From positions 1 through 64,000 of the forward strand of contig JAJXZJ010000053.1 in assembly GCA_021780105.1 (NCBI GenBank): a stretch of DNA of 64,000 nucleotides. Direction: 5' to 3'. This document shows, one piece after another, positions 17,331 to 26,676 of this stretch. The position numbers and the translations under genes were made by a program. The stretch comes from a bacterium (GTDB lineage: Bacteria > Verrucomicrobiota > Verrucomicrobiia > Limisphaerales > J093). The notes under the pieces were generated by a model that saw only the letters and a list, made by a program, of their open reading frames with translations, searched no databases and was not told where the DNA came from. Positions within the stretch are counted from its first letter, which is position 1. Every line of letters starts with the position of its first letter.

Positions 17331-18420
17331 CGGCGCGCTGCGCCAACTGGGACAGGACGTTTGGCTCGCCGGGCCGGAGGGTCGCGAGTTCGCGCCCACC
17401 ATCCGCGCGCTGCAAATTCCTTTCGCTGACACCGGCCGCGAAGGCCCGGCCAAACTCCGCCTCATCCTGCGCGCCGCGCGGCTCATCCGCGAACACCGGA
17501 TTCAAATCGTCCACGGCCACCACGGCCGCGACATCTGGCCGACGGTTTTGGCCGCTCGTCTCTCCGGCTGGCGGCCCAAAGTCGTGCTTACGCGGCACCT
17601 CGCCAAAAGCCCGGCGTCGTGGGCCAGCCGGCGGTTCCTGCTCGGCCAGGTGGACGCGCTGATTGCGGTGTCGGCGTTCGTCGCCCGCGTGTTGCGCGAA
17701 GGCGTGGAGGAGCCGGACTCACCGACGCCCGAGCGCCGGCATCGGCCGCCCATCCGCGGCGATCACTCAAAAATTTGCATCGTCCACGGCGGCATTGACA
17801 CCGACCGCTTCCGGATTTTCGACGCCGCCGCACAGCGGGCCGCGTGGGGCGTGGAACCGGAGGCTTTTATCTTCGCGATGGTCGGCGGCTACGACCTGCC
17901 ACGCGGCAAAGGGCAGCGTGAGTTTCTCCAGGCCGCGACACAAATCCACGCATCGGTGCCGGCGGCGCGGTTCCTGATTGTCGGCCGCGGCAACATGGCA
18001 GACCTGTTGCGCGACGACATCCAACGGCTCGGTCTGGCGGGCAAGGCCGTGCTCACGCCGTATTGCACGGACATGCCGGCGGCGATGAACGTGCTGAACT
18101 GCCTGGTCCACTCGCAGGTCGGCACCGAGGCGTTTCCCGGCGTGGTGCTGGAGGCGTTCGCATGCGGCCGGCCAGTGATCGCGTCGGCGCTGGACGGCAT
18201 TCCGGAGGCGTTTGCGGCCGGCGGTGCGGGCCGGCTGGTCACGCCGGAAAACGTGCCTGAACTGGCGGCGGCGATGCGCGACACCGCGCTCGGTCCGCGG
18301 CTCACGGCCGCCGAACGCGCCGCGCTGCACGCGCGCATCGCGGCGGATTTTTCGGTGCGCGCCTTTGGCGAGCGGATGCTGCGCTGTTACCGCGAACTGA
18401 TGGCGGCTTCGCGATCATGA
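17251..18420 (+). CDS. glycosyltransferase family 4
   Basis: 389 residues with a GTG start. GT-B fold: N-terminal RILQLNSRLTGGGTDDQC glycine loop, HGHHGRDIWPTV in the acceptor domain. The C-terminal donor domain carries the GT4 motif EAFPGVVLEAFACGRPVIAS with the two conserved Glu. It transfers a sugar to the LPS core or another surface glycan, using a nucleotide-sugar donor. The stop overlaps the next gene as ATGA. Its first 80 bases are duplicated upstream, with a toxin-antitoxin pair between the copies. Confidence 0.85.
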   Translation: METPLRILQLNSRLTGGGTDDQCVKLAGALRQLGQDVWLAGPEGREFAPTIRALQIPFADTGREGPAKLRLILRAARLIREHRIQIVHGHHGRDIWPTVLAARLSGWRPKVVLTRHLAKSPASWASRRFLLGQVDALIAVSAFVARVLREGVEEPDSPTPERRHRPPIRGDHSKICIVHGGIDTDRFRIFDAAAQRAAWGVEPEAFIFAMVGGYDLPRGKGQREFLQAATQIHASVPAARFLIVGRGNMADLLRDDIQRLGLAGKAVLTPYCTDMPAAMNVLNCLVHSQVGTEAFPGVVLEAFACGRPVIASALDGIPEAFAAGGAGRLVTPENVPELAAAMRDTALGPRLTAAERAALHARIAADFSVRAFGERMLRCYRELMAASRS

Positions 18421-19610
18421 TCCGGCTGCTCTACCTCGGCTTCGCGTTTCCGCCCGGCATTCAGGCGCTGTTTCCGGGTGTGAACCCGGCCGGACATGGT
18501 TTCGAAACACAAATGGTCGCCGCGCTGCGGCCGCACTGCGACCTCCACTCCGCCGGTGTGCTGGGCATGGAGATTCCGCCGCCACCTGCGGATGCCGATC
18601 CGGCTTCGGGCGTGGCGCATGAACTGGTGCTGCGTGATTCGCCGCCGGAGGTTCTTCATCGTTGGCGATCGCTGAAACGTCTGAAGGGACAATACCGCCA
18701 CTGGACACGGGAAGGCTGGCGGCCGGACGCCGTGCTGGTTTACAACCTCGGCCCGATTTACAATCAGTTCATTCGTTGGCTGCACCGTCAATCGCCACGC
18801 CCGCGGCTGGTGCTGCTGCTGTTGGACAGCGCGCAACTCGGCAAACCACTGCCGGCACTGAAGCGTTTTCGCTACCGTTTCAAACCGTTCGTCGTTCCCG
18901 AAGACGAAATGCTCCGCGAGTTCGACGCCGCCATCGGCCTCAGCCGGGAAACGGAACGCTTTTTTGCGCCGCGCCGGACGCCCTTCCTCTGGATGCCCGG
19001 CGGCTGCACGCCGGCGCGCGGCAATTTCGTGGATGACGAGGCGACAGCCGGCGAGCCGGACGCGTCGGTGCGTCTGGGCTATTTCGGCGCGCTGGCGGGA
19101 CACGCCGGGGTGATGGAATTGATTGAAGCCTTTGGCCGCACGAAACTCGCCGCCACGCTGCACGTGTGCGGCTACGGCAAGCTCGCCGACGCGGTTGCCG
19201 CAGCGGCAAAGCGCGACGAACGGATTCATTTTCACGGGCTGCTGCCGACGCCGGCGGACTGCCTCCGCTTCGGCCAGTCATGTGACGTGCTGGTGAACCC
19301 GCGGCCCGCCGGCCACGGCAACGAAAACAATTTCCCGTCGAAAATCTTCGAATACGCGCTCTGCGGCCGGGCGATTTTGACCACCCGGCTGTCCGGCGTG
19401 GACGCGGTGCTCGGCGCGGAGGCATTTTATTGCGATCCCAGCAAACTCGAAACCGACCTGCCCGCGCGGCTGGCGGAAGTCGCCGCGTTGCCGCGCGCGG
19501 AACTGCATCGGCGCGGCGCGGCGTTGCGCGAACGCGTCACGACGCTTTACTCGTGGCCGCGGCAGGCGGCGGCGATGGCGGCCTTCATCAAAGGGCTGCC
19601 GACCGGCTGA
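18417..19610 (+). CDS. glycosyltransferase (GT4-like), cell-surface glycan
   Basis: 397 residues, ATG overlapping the preceding stop (ATGA). The N-terminal Rossmann part is divergent (LLYLGFAFPPGIQALFPGVN). The C-terminal donor domain is recognisable: VRLGYFGALAGHAGVMELIEA, LHVCGYGKLAD, HFHGLLPTPADCL and NNFPSKIFEYALCGRAILTT, with the Lys/Glu pair of GT-B retaining enzymes. Fifth gene of the plus-strand glycan operon. The sugar transferred cannot be told from sequence. Confidence 0.75.
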   Translation: MIRLLYLGFAFPPGIQALFPGVNPAGHGFETQMVAALRPHCDLHSAGVLGMEIPPPPADADPASGVAHELVLRDSPPEVLHRWRSLKRLKGQYRHWTREGWRPDAVLVYNLGPIYNQFIRWLHRQSPRPRLVLLLLDSAQLGKPLPALKRFRYRFKPFVVPEDEMLREFDAAIGLSRETERFFAPRRTPFLWMPGGCTPARGNFVDDEATAGEPDASVRLGYFGALAGHAGVMELIEAFGRTKLAATLHVCGYGKLADAVAAAAKRDERIHFHGLLPTPADCLRFGQSCDVLVNPRPAGHGNENNFPSKIFEYALCGRAILTTRLSGVDAVLGAEAFYCDPSKLETDLPARLAEVAALPRAELHRRGAALRERVTTLYSWPRQAAAMAAFIKGLPTG

Positions 19611-19656
19611 TGCGCCTTGCCAAGCTGCGCCGTCTCTCGAATCATCATCGCAACAA

Positions 19657-20382
19657 ATGCAATCGTATTCCCAGTTCGGCGAAGACGTGCTGCTGTGGGA
19701 GCACTTTGGCCGGAAGCCGGCGGGTTTTTTCGTCGAGGTCGGCGCAAATCACCCGACGCAGTTGAGCCAGACGTGGCTCTTCGAGCAGCAGGGCTGGCGC
19801 GGCATTTTGGTCGAACCGCTGGCCGCCAAGTGCGAGCTGCTCCGCAAGGAGCGGCCGGGCAGCCGTGTTTTTCAACTCGCTGTCGGCGCGCCGGAACAGC
19901 GCGGCCGGGCGCGGTTCACCATCGCCGCCGGCGATGACATGTTGTCCGGTCTGACAGTGCATGACGGCGTGACCGCTGAGCGCGTCGAGGAAGTCGAGGT
20001 CCGAACGCTCGACGACGTGCTGGCCGAGGCGGGCAATCCGCCGCTGGACCTGGTTTCCATTGACGTGGAAGGCGCGGAACTGGCGGTGCTGCGGGGTTTC
20101 GATCTGGCGCGGCACCGGCCCGCAGTGCTGCTGATGGAGGATCATTTGCAGCGGCTCAGCGTCCACCGCCACCTGGTGCGCCACGGCTACCGGTTGCGCA
20201 AGCGCACCGGCTGTAACAACTGGTATCTGCCGGCGGGCGTGCCGTTCACGCTGAGCGGCCGCGGCGAACGGCTCGGGCTGTGGAAGGAAATCGCGCTCGA
20301 CACGCCGGTGCGCTGTCTGCGGTTCGCGTTGAAACGGCGCCTGGCCAAACGCAAACCCTCCACTCCGAACCTGGCGACATGA
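19657..20382 (+). CDS. FkbM-family methyltransferase
   Basis: 241 residues. FkbM features: SQFGEDVLLWEHF at the start (as in the sugar/glycan-modifying subgroup), motif I FFVEVGANHPTQLSQT, VEPLAAKCELL, and late LVSIDVEGAELAVLRGFD. These enzymes O-methylate sugars or polyketides using SAM; in a glycan locus the likely substrate is a surface sugar hydroxyl. The start ATG at 19657 lies 46 bases after the previous stop. Confidence 0.85.
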   Translation: MQSYSQFGEDVLLWEHFGRKPAGFFVEVGANHPTQLSQTWLFEQQGWRGILVEPLAAKCELLRKERPGSRVFQLAVGAPEQRGRARFTIAAGDDMLSGLTVHDGVTAERVEEVEVRTLDDVLAEAGNPPLDLVSIDVEGAELAVLRGFDLARHRPAVLLMEDHLQRLSVHRHLVRHGYRLRKRTGCNNWYLPAGVPFTLSGRGERLGLWKEIALDTPVRCLRFALKRRLAKRKPSTPNLAT

Positions 20383-21128
20383 TCCGGGAACGCCCACTCT
20401 TCCGCCGCCGATTGAAGGCGCTTTGGCGCCAAGCCTTGCAGTCCACGCTCAAGATTCCCTGCCGCAGCATCTATGGGATTTCCATGCCCTTGTTGCGCCA
20501 CCTCCACAAGAACCGACCATTGCACCTGGTGGATGTCGGCGCCCACGACGGCGACTTCACCTTCGGGCTGGGCTGTTACACCGGCCTGTTGAGCGCCGTG
20601 CTGGTGGAACCGTTGCCTCACAAAGCGGCGGCGCTGCGGCAGCGGTTTGGCCGGCCGGGTTACCATGTTTTCGATTGCGCCCTGGCGGACCGCAAAGGCC
20701 AGGCCGAGTTGCGTGTCAACGCCATGGAAGCCACGTCCTCGCTATTCGGCGCCCGGCGAGAGATGCCGGAATGGCAGGGATTTCCGCTGGGCGAGGAATG
20801 CTTGGTCACATGCCGGCAGCGCACGCTCGACAGCGTGGTGGCAGAGGCGGGACTGCCATGCGTGGATTTGTTGAAGATTGATGTTCAGGGCGCCGAACAC
20901 CTGGTGCTGCAAGGCGGACGGGAAACGCTGGCACGAACCGGCATGATCTGGACCGAATGCTCATTCAAACCGCTCTACGCCGGATCCTCCACCTTCAGTG
21001 ACCTTTACGGCTTATTGGAATCATTGGGATTTCAACTGACCGAATTCAATCCCGCGATGCGCTCGGCGGCCGGCGAACTGTTGCAAGTGGATGCCTTGTT
21101 CATCAAACCACTGAAGCTGGCAGATTGA
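20379..21128 (+). CDS. FkbM-family methyltransferase (second)
   Basis: 249 residues from the ATG at 20379, chosen because it overlaps the previous stop as ATGA; the open frame extends 99 bases further without support. Motif I LHLVDVGAHDGDFTFG, VEPLPHKAAAL, then VDLLKIDVQGAEHLVLQGG and MIWTECSFKPLY. Only moderately similar to its neighbour, so this is not a recent tandem duplication. A second methylation step on the same glycan is the natural inference. Confidence 0.85.
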   Translation: MIRERPLFRRRLKALWRQALQSTLKIPCRSIYGISMPLLRHLHKNRPLHLVDVGAHDGDFTFGLGCYTGLLSAVLVEPLPHKAAALRQRFGRPGYHVFDCALADRKGQAELRVNAMEATSSLFGARREMPEWQGFPLGEECLVTCRQRTLDSVVAEAGLPCVDLLKIDVQGAEHLVLQGGRETLARTGMIWTECSFKPLYAGSSTFSDLYGLLESLGFQLTEFNPAMRSAAGELLQVDALFIKPLKLAD

Positions 21129-21146
21129 AACCGATCTTTTTGCGCC

Positions 21147-21917
21147 ATGTCTGGTTCCACTTTGCCTCATTATTACACCCGGCTGGCACCGTTCCGCGAC
21201 CTCTTCCGCGCCGGCATGCCGGTGCTGATGTTTCACAAACTAGGCCCACGACCGGCGCGCGTCCGGTTAAAGGGGCTTTACCTGAGCCAGCCGTTGTTCG
21301 CGCGGCAGCTCCGCGAATTGCGCGCGGCCGGCTTCGCCTCAGCCGATCTGGCCGAGGTGGCGACCGGCGCCGACAACGCGGCGGGCCGGCTGGCGCTGAC
21401 GTTTGACGACGGTTTTGAGAACACGCTCCGACACGGTCTGAAGCCGCTGGCGGAAACCGGTTTTCGCGCCATCCAGTTTCTCGTCGCCGACCGGCTCGGA
21501 CGCATGAACGATTGGGAACAGGCGGAAGGCGAGGCGCCCGCTCGTTTGATGGACGCCGGGCAGGTGCGCGAATGGCTGGCTGCCGGGCTGGAGATCGGCT
21601 CGCACACCCTCACGCATCCGTGGCTCACCCGTCTTCCGACCGCCGCCGCGCGCGAGGAAATCACCGCCAGCCGGAAACAACTGGAGGACCTTTTCGGCCG
21701 GGCGGTGCGGCATTTCTGCTATCCGTATGGTGACTGGAATCCGGCCGTGCGCGATCTCGTGATCGAAGCCGGTTACGCGACCGCCTGCACGACGGAATTT
21801 GGGGTGAACACGGCGGCGACGGATCGTTTCGGCTTGAAGCGGATCACGGCGCGCCACCAGTCCTTGCGGCTGCGCACGTTATGGCCGTGGCTGCGGGCGC
21901 AGTGGCACCGGGATTGA
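21147..21917 (+). CDS. polysaccharide deacetylase family protein (NodB domain, CE4)
   Basis: 256 residues. NodB motifs: TFDDG at about 85-89 (catalytic base and metal Asp), SHTLTHP near 152-158 (metal-binding His pair), and RHFCYPYGDWNP (the family's RxPxG/YPYG motif). No signal peptide is evident, so it may act in the cytoplasm or be tethered otherwise. It probably removes N-acetyl groups from a glycan precursor. Last gene of the surface glycan operon, 18 bases after the FkbM gene. Confidence 0.85.
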   Translation: MSGSTLPHYYTRLAPFRDLFRAGMPVLMFHKLGPRPARVRLKGLYLSQPLFARQLRELRAAGFASADLAEVATGADNAAGRLALTFDDGFENTLRHGLKPLAETGFRAIQFLVADRLGRMNDWEQAEGEAPARLMDAGQVREWLAAGLEIGSHTLTHPWLTRLPTAAAREEITASRKQLEDLFGRAVRHFCYPYGDWNPAVRDLVIEAGYATACTTEFGVNTAATDRFGLKRITARHQSLRLRTLWPWLRAQWHRD

Positions 21918-21997
21918 ACCAGCAGGGGCAGCCGCCGGTTCACGCCGGCTACCTTCTTCCTGAGTCAACTCGGATGTGCGCGTTCGTTTTTCAAGGC

Positions 21998-22025
21998 TTG
22001 CAATCTCATGGCCCGGCCCTATAGT
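21998..22025 (+). promoter_or_regulatory. sigma-70-like promoter of the H-X9-DG prepilin-like gene
   Basis: TTGCAA (21998-22003), 16 bases, TATAGT (22020-22025). Predicted start about 22032, 23 bases before the ATG at 22055. The same TTGCxx/TATAGx pattern occurs before ctaB and before hpnH in this window. Confidence 0.6.
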
Positions 22026-22054
22026 TTTTTCCGCAGACCCAACAGCAATGGCAA

Positions 22055-22909
22055 ATGCGCGCGGTTAATCCAATGTCGTTTTCGTTGTCGCCCTCGACGC
22101 GAGGGCGGACGCGGCGCGGCGGCTTCACGCTCATCGAAATGCTGGCCGTGATCGTGGTCATTGCGATCGTCCTTTCCCTGCTGATGCCCGCGCTGGTGAA
22201 ATCGCGCGACCAGGCGCGCGGGCTCTTTTGCATGAACAACCTCCGGCAGGTGGAACTTTGCTGGGCCATGTATGCCGGGGATCACGAGGAGTTGCTGCCC
22301 GGCGTGGCCGGCGGCTCGTTCCCGGGCCCTGGCAAATGGGTTTCCGGATGGATGGACTTCAGCAGCAGCCCGGACAACACCAACACGCTTTACCTGCTTG
22401 ATTCCGGCTACGCGCAACTGGGGCCTTACGTGAAAGAGACGTCCATTTTCCGCTGCCCCGCCGACCAAAGCGCGGTGTGGATTGGCGGCAGATTGCTGCC
22501 GCGCGTGCGCAGCGTCTCGATGAATTGCTGGATGAACTACGTCGGCACCGCACCGATCGGCCAGGACCAGTTCCGCGTGTTTCGCCGGCTGGACGAAATT
22601 ACCGAACCGCCGCCGGCGCGCGCCTGGGTGTTCATGGACGAGCGGGAGGACAGCATCAACGACGGCTTGTTCCAAACCAACCTCAAGGACCGCCGCATGG
22701 CAGCGAAGATCGTGGACTACCCGGCCAGCTATCATAATCGCGCCGCGGGCATCGTCTTCGCCGACGGCCACGCCGAATTGAAACACTGGCAGGACAGCCG
22801 CACGACGCCCGAGCTGCGGCCGAGCCAGTCGCTCCAGCTCGACGTCGCTTCGCCGAACAACCCGGACATAGCCTGGCTGCAAGACCATTCCAGCAGCCCG
22901 CTGCAATAA
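22055..22909 (+). CDS. prepilin-type N-terminal cleavage domain protein with H-X9-DG motif
   Basis: 284 residues. After a basic leader the prepilin segment GFTLIEMLAVIVVIAIVLSL starts near residue 23. The C-terminal region has the TIGR04294-type motif: His, nine residues, Asp-Gly (HNRAAGIVFADGHAE). Such proteins are expanded in Verrucomicrobia, Lentisphaerae and Planctomycetes, and are thought to be surface or periplasmic pseudopilin-like proteins of unknown function. It stands alone, not in the gsp operon. Confidence 0.85.
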   Translation: MRAVNPMSFSLSPSTRGRTRRGGFTLIEMLAVIVVIAIVLSLLMPALVKSRDQARGLFCMNNLRQVELCWAMYAGDHEELLPGVAGGSFPGPGKWVSGWMDFSSSPDNTNTLYLLDSGYAQLGPYVKETSIFRCPADQSAVWIGGRLLPRVRSVSMNCWMNYVGTAPIGQDQFRVFRRLDEITEPPPARAWVFMDEREDSINDGLFQTNLKDRRMAAKIVDYPASYHNRAAGIVFADGHAELKHWQDSRTTPELRPSQSLQLDVASPNNPDIAWLQDHSSSPLQ

Positions 22910-23023
22910 CCGCCGCCGGACATGACGTCAGGCCGCTTCGCTTCTCCCATTGCCATCGCAGGCAGCCGGGTTCATGCTGTGTTCCGGCTTGCGACAAAGG
23001 TTCACCGCAGACATGCTCGCGCC

Positions 23024-23371
23024 ATGCCTCACCGTGCAAGCCATGCGGCCAGGCCCAGCAGAATCCGAAAATTCCTCACCGGCGCGCTGCTCGGTCTTTT
23101 GCTTTGCCTGGCAGCCGTTTCTTCCTCGCCGGCCCTGCATCACTGGCTGCATCCGGACGCGGCGACGCCGGGCCACGAGTGCGTGGTGAGCAAGTTTGCC
23201 ACCGGACACGTGCTCGTCGCCAGCGCCGCGCCGTTACTGGAGCCGCCAGAGCCGGTGTTCCTCGGCCCGGCCACTGCCCCGCCCATCCAACCTCCGGCGA
23301 CGAACGACCTTCGCCTGGCTCCCAGCCGGGCGCCTCCGTATTCACCGGTCCCTCAACCGGACATCGTCTGA
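23024..23371 (+). CDS. small membrane-anchored His/Cys protein next to metal importer (DUF2946-like)
   Basis: 115 residues from the ATG at 23024; an in-frame ATG at 22923 would add 34 poorly hydrophobic residues. One N-terminal hydrophobic segment (FLTGALLGLLLCLAAVSS) is followed by PALHHWLHPDAATPGHECVV and FATGHV, then a Pro-rich tail ending PSRAPPYSP. The protein at 33849-34187, upstream of the metal RND exporter, has the same PALHHxLH...C..V..FAxGxV pattern and PSRAPP tail. The His and Cys residues suggest metal or redox binding outside the membrane. Function unknown. Confidence 0.6.
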   Translation: MPHRASHAARPSRIRKFLTGALLGLLLCLAAVSSSPALHHWLHPDAATPGHECVVSKFATGHVLVASAAPLLEPPEPVFLGPATAPPIQPPATNDLRLAPSRAPPYSPVPQPDIV

Positions 23372-23494
23372 GCACGCCGCCCGAGACTCACGGCGCAGCT
23401 CCGGGCTGATGGCCGTCCCCCCCAGTTTGAACCCTGAGTCACGGATTTCCCGTGCGCGTGCGAATGTGCGCGGGCGAAGGTTGAAAGCTTGGAC

Positions 23495-24964
23495 ATGAAG
23501 CGCTTTTTAGGGTGGTCTTCTGCCCTTTGCCTGGCGGCGGTTACGCTGTCGGCCCAGGAGACAAATCAACTACAGCGGCTCGAACTGCGGTTGCAACAAA
23601 TGCAGGATAGTTTCGAGCTGCAACAACGCGCGATGCGGGAGGATTTCGAGCGGCGCGTGCGCGAACAACAGGCGCAGATTGACGCGCTTAAACAGCAGCT
23701 CGAAACCGCGACGAACGCCCCCACGCCGGTCGCGCAACCGCCGACGGCGGCCGCGCCAGCCACACCGGAGCAGGTCAACCAGTTGAACGACAAGGTGAAC
23801 CAGGTGGTGGAGGCGCAGAAGAAGGTGCTGGAGAGCGAGTTCAATCCGTCCATCGGATTCGTAGGCGAATCGGTGTTCTCCTACCGCTCGCAAGGCCCGG
23901 ACCAGACCGGCAGCGACCGGCCCGGCGGGTTCGACGTTTACCAGCGTTCCATGGAGCTGGACGTCGCCGGTTCGGTGGACCCGTTTGCCAGAGGCTACGT
24001 GGTGGCCAACGCATCGGCCGACGCCGCCACCGGCGAAGCCACGCTCGGCATCGAGGAAGCGGCTCTGGAAACGGACTCGCTGCCGGGGAACCTCACGCTG
24101 AAGGCCGGCCGGTTTTTCGGCGAGTTTGGCCGGCTGGGCTACATCCACGAGCATGAACTGCCGTTTGTGAACCGCCCGCTGGTGCTGGATCAATACCTCG
24201 GCGGTGAAACGAGGACGGATGGTGCGCAAGTCAACTGGCTCGTGCCGGTGCCCCATTACGTGAGCCTGACCTTGGGACTGGGCAACGGTTTCGGCGGCGA
24301 CAGCCCGCTCAACGATCCCGGCGCCTACCGCGCATTGAGCGGGTTGAATTACTTTGGCCGGCTCTCGACGTTCTTCAATCTGACGCCGGACTGGAACGTC
24401 GAAACGGGCATCTCGGGCTTGATCAATCCCGACACCCAGGACCGTGGCGGAGTGGATGGTCTGACCGGGCCGGGCGGCGTTCCCATGACGGAAAAAGAAC
24501 GCCGCGTGGCCGGTCTGGACGTGAAACTCAACTGGGTGCCGTTGCAAAACAATCAGTTCCGCAGTTTTACGTGGGGCAACGAAGTGCTCTACAGCGACAG
24601 CCGCTACCAATTCGATCCCGATGGCACGCTGAACCCCGCCAACCCCAGCCCAGGCTTCAGCGGGGACGAATACATGCAAGGGATCGGCGCGGTGGGCCTC
24701 TATTCTTACGCCACCTACAAGTGGCACCGCCAGTGGAGCGGCGGCTTCGTCTTCGACTGGGTGCAGAGCGCCTCGGACAATCACGACCAGACCTTCGCCT
24801 GCTCGCCCTACCTCACCTGGGCCATCAGCCACTGGAACCAGCTCCGGTTGCAATACACGCACACGGATCACAATGCCGCATCCGGCCTGCCGCCGGACGA
24901 CGCCATCTACCTGCAATGGGCGTGGATCATCGGCTCGCACGCGCACGGATGGCAGCAACGCTAA
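23495..24964 (+). CDS. outer-membrane beta-barrel protein (porin-like) with N-terminal coiled coil
   Basis: 489 residues from the ATG at 23495 (a TTG two codons upstream is less likely). Signal peptide ends near residue 20 (TLSAQ). A heptad-rich coiled coil covers about 24-75, then a Pro/Ala-rich linker and a second short coiled part (VNQLNDKVNQVVEAQKKVLE). The rest alternates like a 16-18 strand barrel, ending with aromatic strands (IYLQWAWIIGSHAHGWQQ). The layout recalls SlpA/Omp-alpha-type and phosphate-porin-like proteins. It is followed 22 bases later by the metal ABC importer genes, so metal passage across the outer membrane is inferred. Confidence 0.65.
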   Translation: MKRFLGWSSALCLAAVTLSAQETNQLQRLELRLQQMQDSFELQQRAMREDFERRVREQQAQIDALKQQLETATNAPTPVAQPPTAAAPATPEQVNQLNDKVNQVVEAQKKVLESEFNPSIGFVGESVFSYRSQGPDQTGSDRPGGFDVYQRSMELDVAGSVDPFARGYVVANASADAATGEATLGIEEAALETDSLPGNLTLKAGRFFGEFGRLGYIHEHELPFVNRPLVLDQYLGGETRTDGAQVNWLVPVPHYVSLTLGLGNGFGGDSPLNDPGAYRALSGLNYFGRLSTFFNLTPDWNVETGISGLINPDTQDRGGVDGLTGPGGVPMTEKERRVAGLDVKLNWVPLQNNQFRSFTWGNEVLYSDSRYQFDPDGTLNPANPSPGFSGDEYMQGIGAVGLYSYATYKWHRQWSGGFVFDWVQSASDNHDQTFACSPYLTWAISHWNQLRLQYTHTDHNAASGLPPDDAIYLQWAWIIGSHAHGWQQR

Positions 24965-24986
24965 CCCGGGAAAGGAATTGTAGATC

Positions 24987-25913
24987 ATGACATCCACACT
25001 GCTTCGGATCGTGACGGTCATGGCCGCCCTCACCGCACTGTTCGGCTCCGCGCCGGCGCACGCGGCCAAAATTCGCATCGTCATCACGCTGACCGACCTC
25101 GCCGACTTCGCCCGCGAGGTTGGAGGAGATCACGTGGACGTCTTCTGCCTGGCCACGGGCATCGAAGACACGCACGGCGTTCCGATGAAGCCGAGTTTCG
25201 TGCCCCGGATGAACCGCGCCGACCTGTTGGTTCTGGTGGGATTGGAGTGCGAACACTCCTTCCTGCCCGCGCTGATCGAGGCCAGCAAGAACTCCCGCAT
25301 CGAATACGGCCATCCGGGCTACGTGGACTGCTCCGCCGGCGTGTCTCCGGTCGAGGTGCCCCTGTCCACCGGCCATTCCCAGGGGGATGTCCATCCCTAC
25401 GGCAATCCGCATTACATGCTGGATCCCTTGCGCGCCAGGATTGCCGTCACGAACATCTGCAACGCGCTGGTGGCGTCGTTTCCGCAGTATCAAGCCGACT
25501 TCACCCGCAACCGCGACGTCTACCTCGCCAGACTCAACGCCAAGATCGTCGAATGGGAGGCGGCGGCGAAACCGCTCAAAGGCGTCAAGTTCGTCTCCTA
25601 TCACCTCCACTGGCCCTACTTTGCGGAACGCTTCGGCCTCGACTATTTCGGCACCATCGAGTTGAAGCCGGGGATTGATCCGACGCCCCACCACATCGCC
25701 GAACTGATTGCCGACATGAAGGCCCAACGCGTCCCGATCGTCATTCGCGAACCGCAATTCCCCGAAAAGGTGCCCAAACTGATCGCGCAACAGACCGGCG
25801 CCTCGCTGGTCAAACTACCGATCATGCCCGGCGGCGTGCCCCGCACGGAAACCTACATCAAGGAAATGGACTACATCATTCACACGCTGGTCGCCGCCGT
25901 GCCGGCGAAATAG
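24987..25913 (+). CDS. metal ABC transporter substrate-binding protein (ZnuA/TroA family)
   Basis: 308 residues with a Sec signal peptide (cut near AHAA, residue 27). Cluster A-I features: THGV with a first ligand His, NPHYMLDP (the NPHxWLDP motif), VSYHLHWPYFAERFGL with the third His, and TPHHIAELI. It lacks the long His/Asp-rich loop of classical ZnuA. It binds Zn or Mn in the periplasm and delivers it to the ATPase/permease encoded just downstream. Zn versus Mn cannot be decided. Confidence 0.88.
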   Translation: MTSTLLRIVTVMAALTALFGSAPAHAAKIRIVITLTDLADFAREVGGDHVDVFCLATGIEDTHGVPMKPSFVPRMNRADLLVLVGLECEHSFLPALIEASKNSRIEYGHPGYVDCSAGVSPVEVPLSTGHSQGDVHPYGNPHYMLDPLRARIAVTNICNALVASFPQYQADFTRNRDVYLARLNAKIVEWEAAAKPLKGVKFVSYHLHWPYFAERFGLDYFGTIELKPGIDPTPHHIAELIADMKAQRVPIVIREPQFPEKVPKLIAQQTGASLVKLPIMPGGVPRTETYIKEMDYIIHTLVAAVPAK

Positions 25914-25958
25914 TCGCAGTCTGAACCGCCCGTGCCGGCCGCGGGTGAATTCCGTATT

Positions 25959-26675
25959 ATGGATGAACCGTTGATCACCTTGGACCGCCTCGCCGTCGGC
26001 TACAACGGCCAGGCGGTCCTCGCCGACATTTCCCTCGCCATCGCGCGCGGCAGTTTCACCGCGCTTCTGGGCGCGAACGGCTCCGGCAAGTCCACGCTGC
26101 TGAAAACGCTGCTGGGCCTCCTGCCGCCGGTCGCCGGCCGCCTGCGCATCGCCGCCGCCAACGGCGCGCCGCCGGTGTTCGGCTACGTCCCGCAGTTCAC
26201 CCAGTTCGATCCGCTCTACCTGCTCACCGGCTTCGAGGTGGCGCTCATGGGCGTGTATCGCCGCGTCGGCCCGGGACACTTCGTTCCACCCGCGGAACGG
26301 GCGCTGGTCCGCGAATGCCTCCAGGCCGCCGACGCGGCGGAGTTCGCGCAGAACCGCTTCGCCGAGCTTTCCGGCGGCCAGAAGCAACGCGTGCTCATGG
26401 CGCGGGCGCTGGCCACCCGGCCGGATGTGCTGGTGCTCGACGAACCGACTTCCGGCGTGGACGCCGCGGCCACGCAGTCCTTGCTAAACTTCATTTCCGA
26501 GCTTCACACGAAACGGCGCCTGACCATCCTGCTCGTCACCCACGACCTGCCGCTCGTGCGCCGCCACGCCCAGCAGGTCGTCTGGCTGCACGACGGCAGG
26601 GTTGTTCCGGGAACGGCGGCCGAACTGCTCCGCCCCGAGCGTCTGGCGGAACTGGTTGAAATGGAAATGAGCTGA
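25959..26675 (+). CDS. metal ABC transporter ATP-binding protein (ZnuC-like)
   Basis: 238 residues from the ATG at 25959; a GTG 9 codons upstream is possible. Walker A GANGSGKST, Q-loop in GYVPQFTQFD, signature LSGGQKQR, Walker B VLVLDEPTSGVD, H-loop VTHDL. It energises import through the permease that follows after a single base. Second gene of the importer. Confidence 0.9.
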   Translation: MDEPLITLDRLAVGYNGQAVLADISLAIARGSFTALLGANGSGKSTLLKTLLGLLPPVAGRLRIAAANGAPPVFGYVPQFTQFDPLYLLTGFEVALMGVYRRVGPGHFVPPAERALVRECLQAADAAEFAQNRFAELSGGQKQRVLMARALATRPDVLVLDEPTSGVDAAATQSLLNFISELHTKRRLTILLVTHDLPLVRRHAQQVVWLHDGRVVPGTAAELLRPERLAELVEMEMS

Positions 26676-26676
26676 C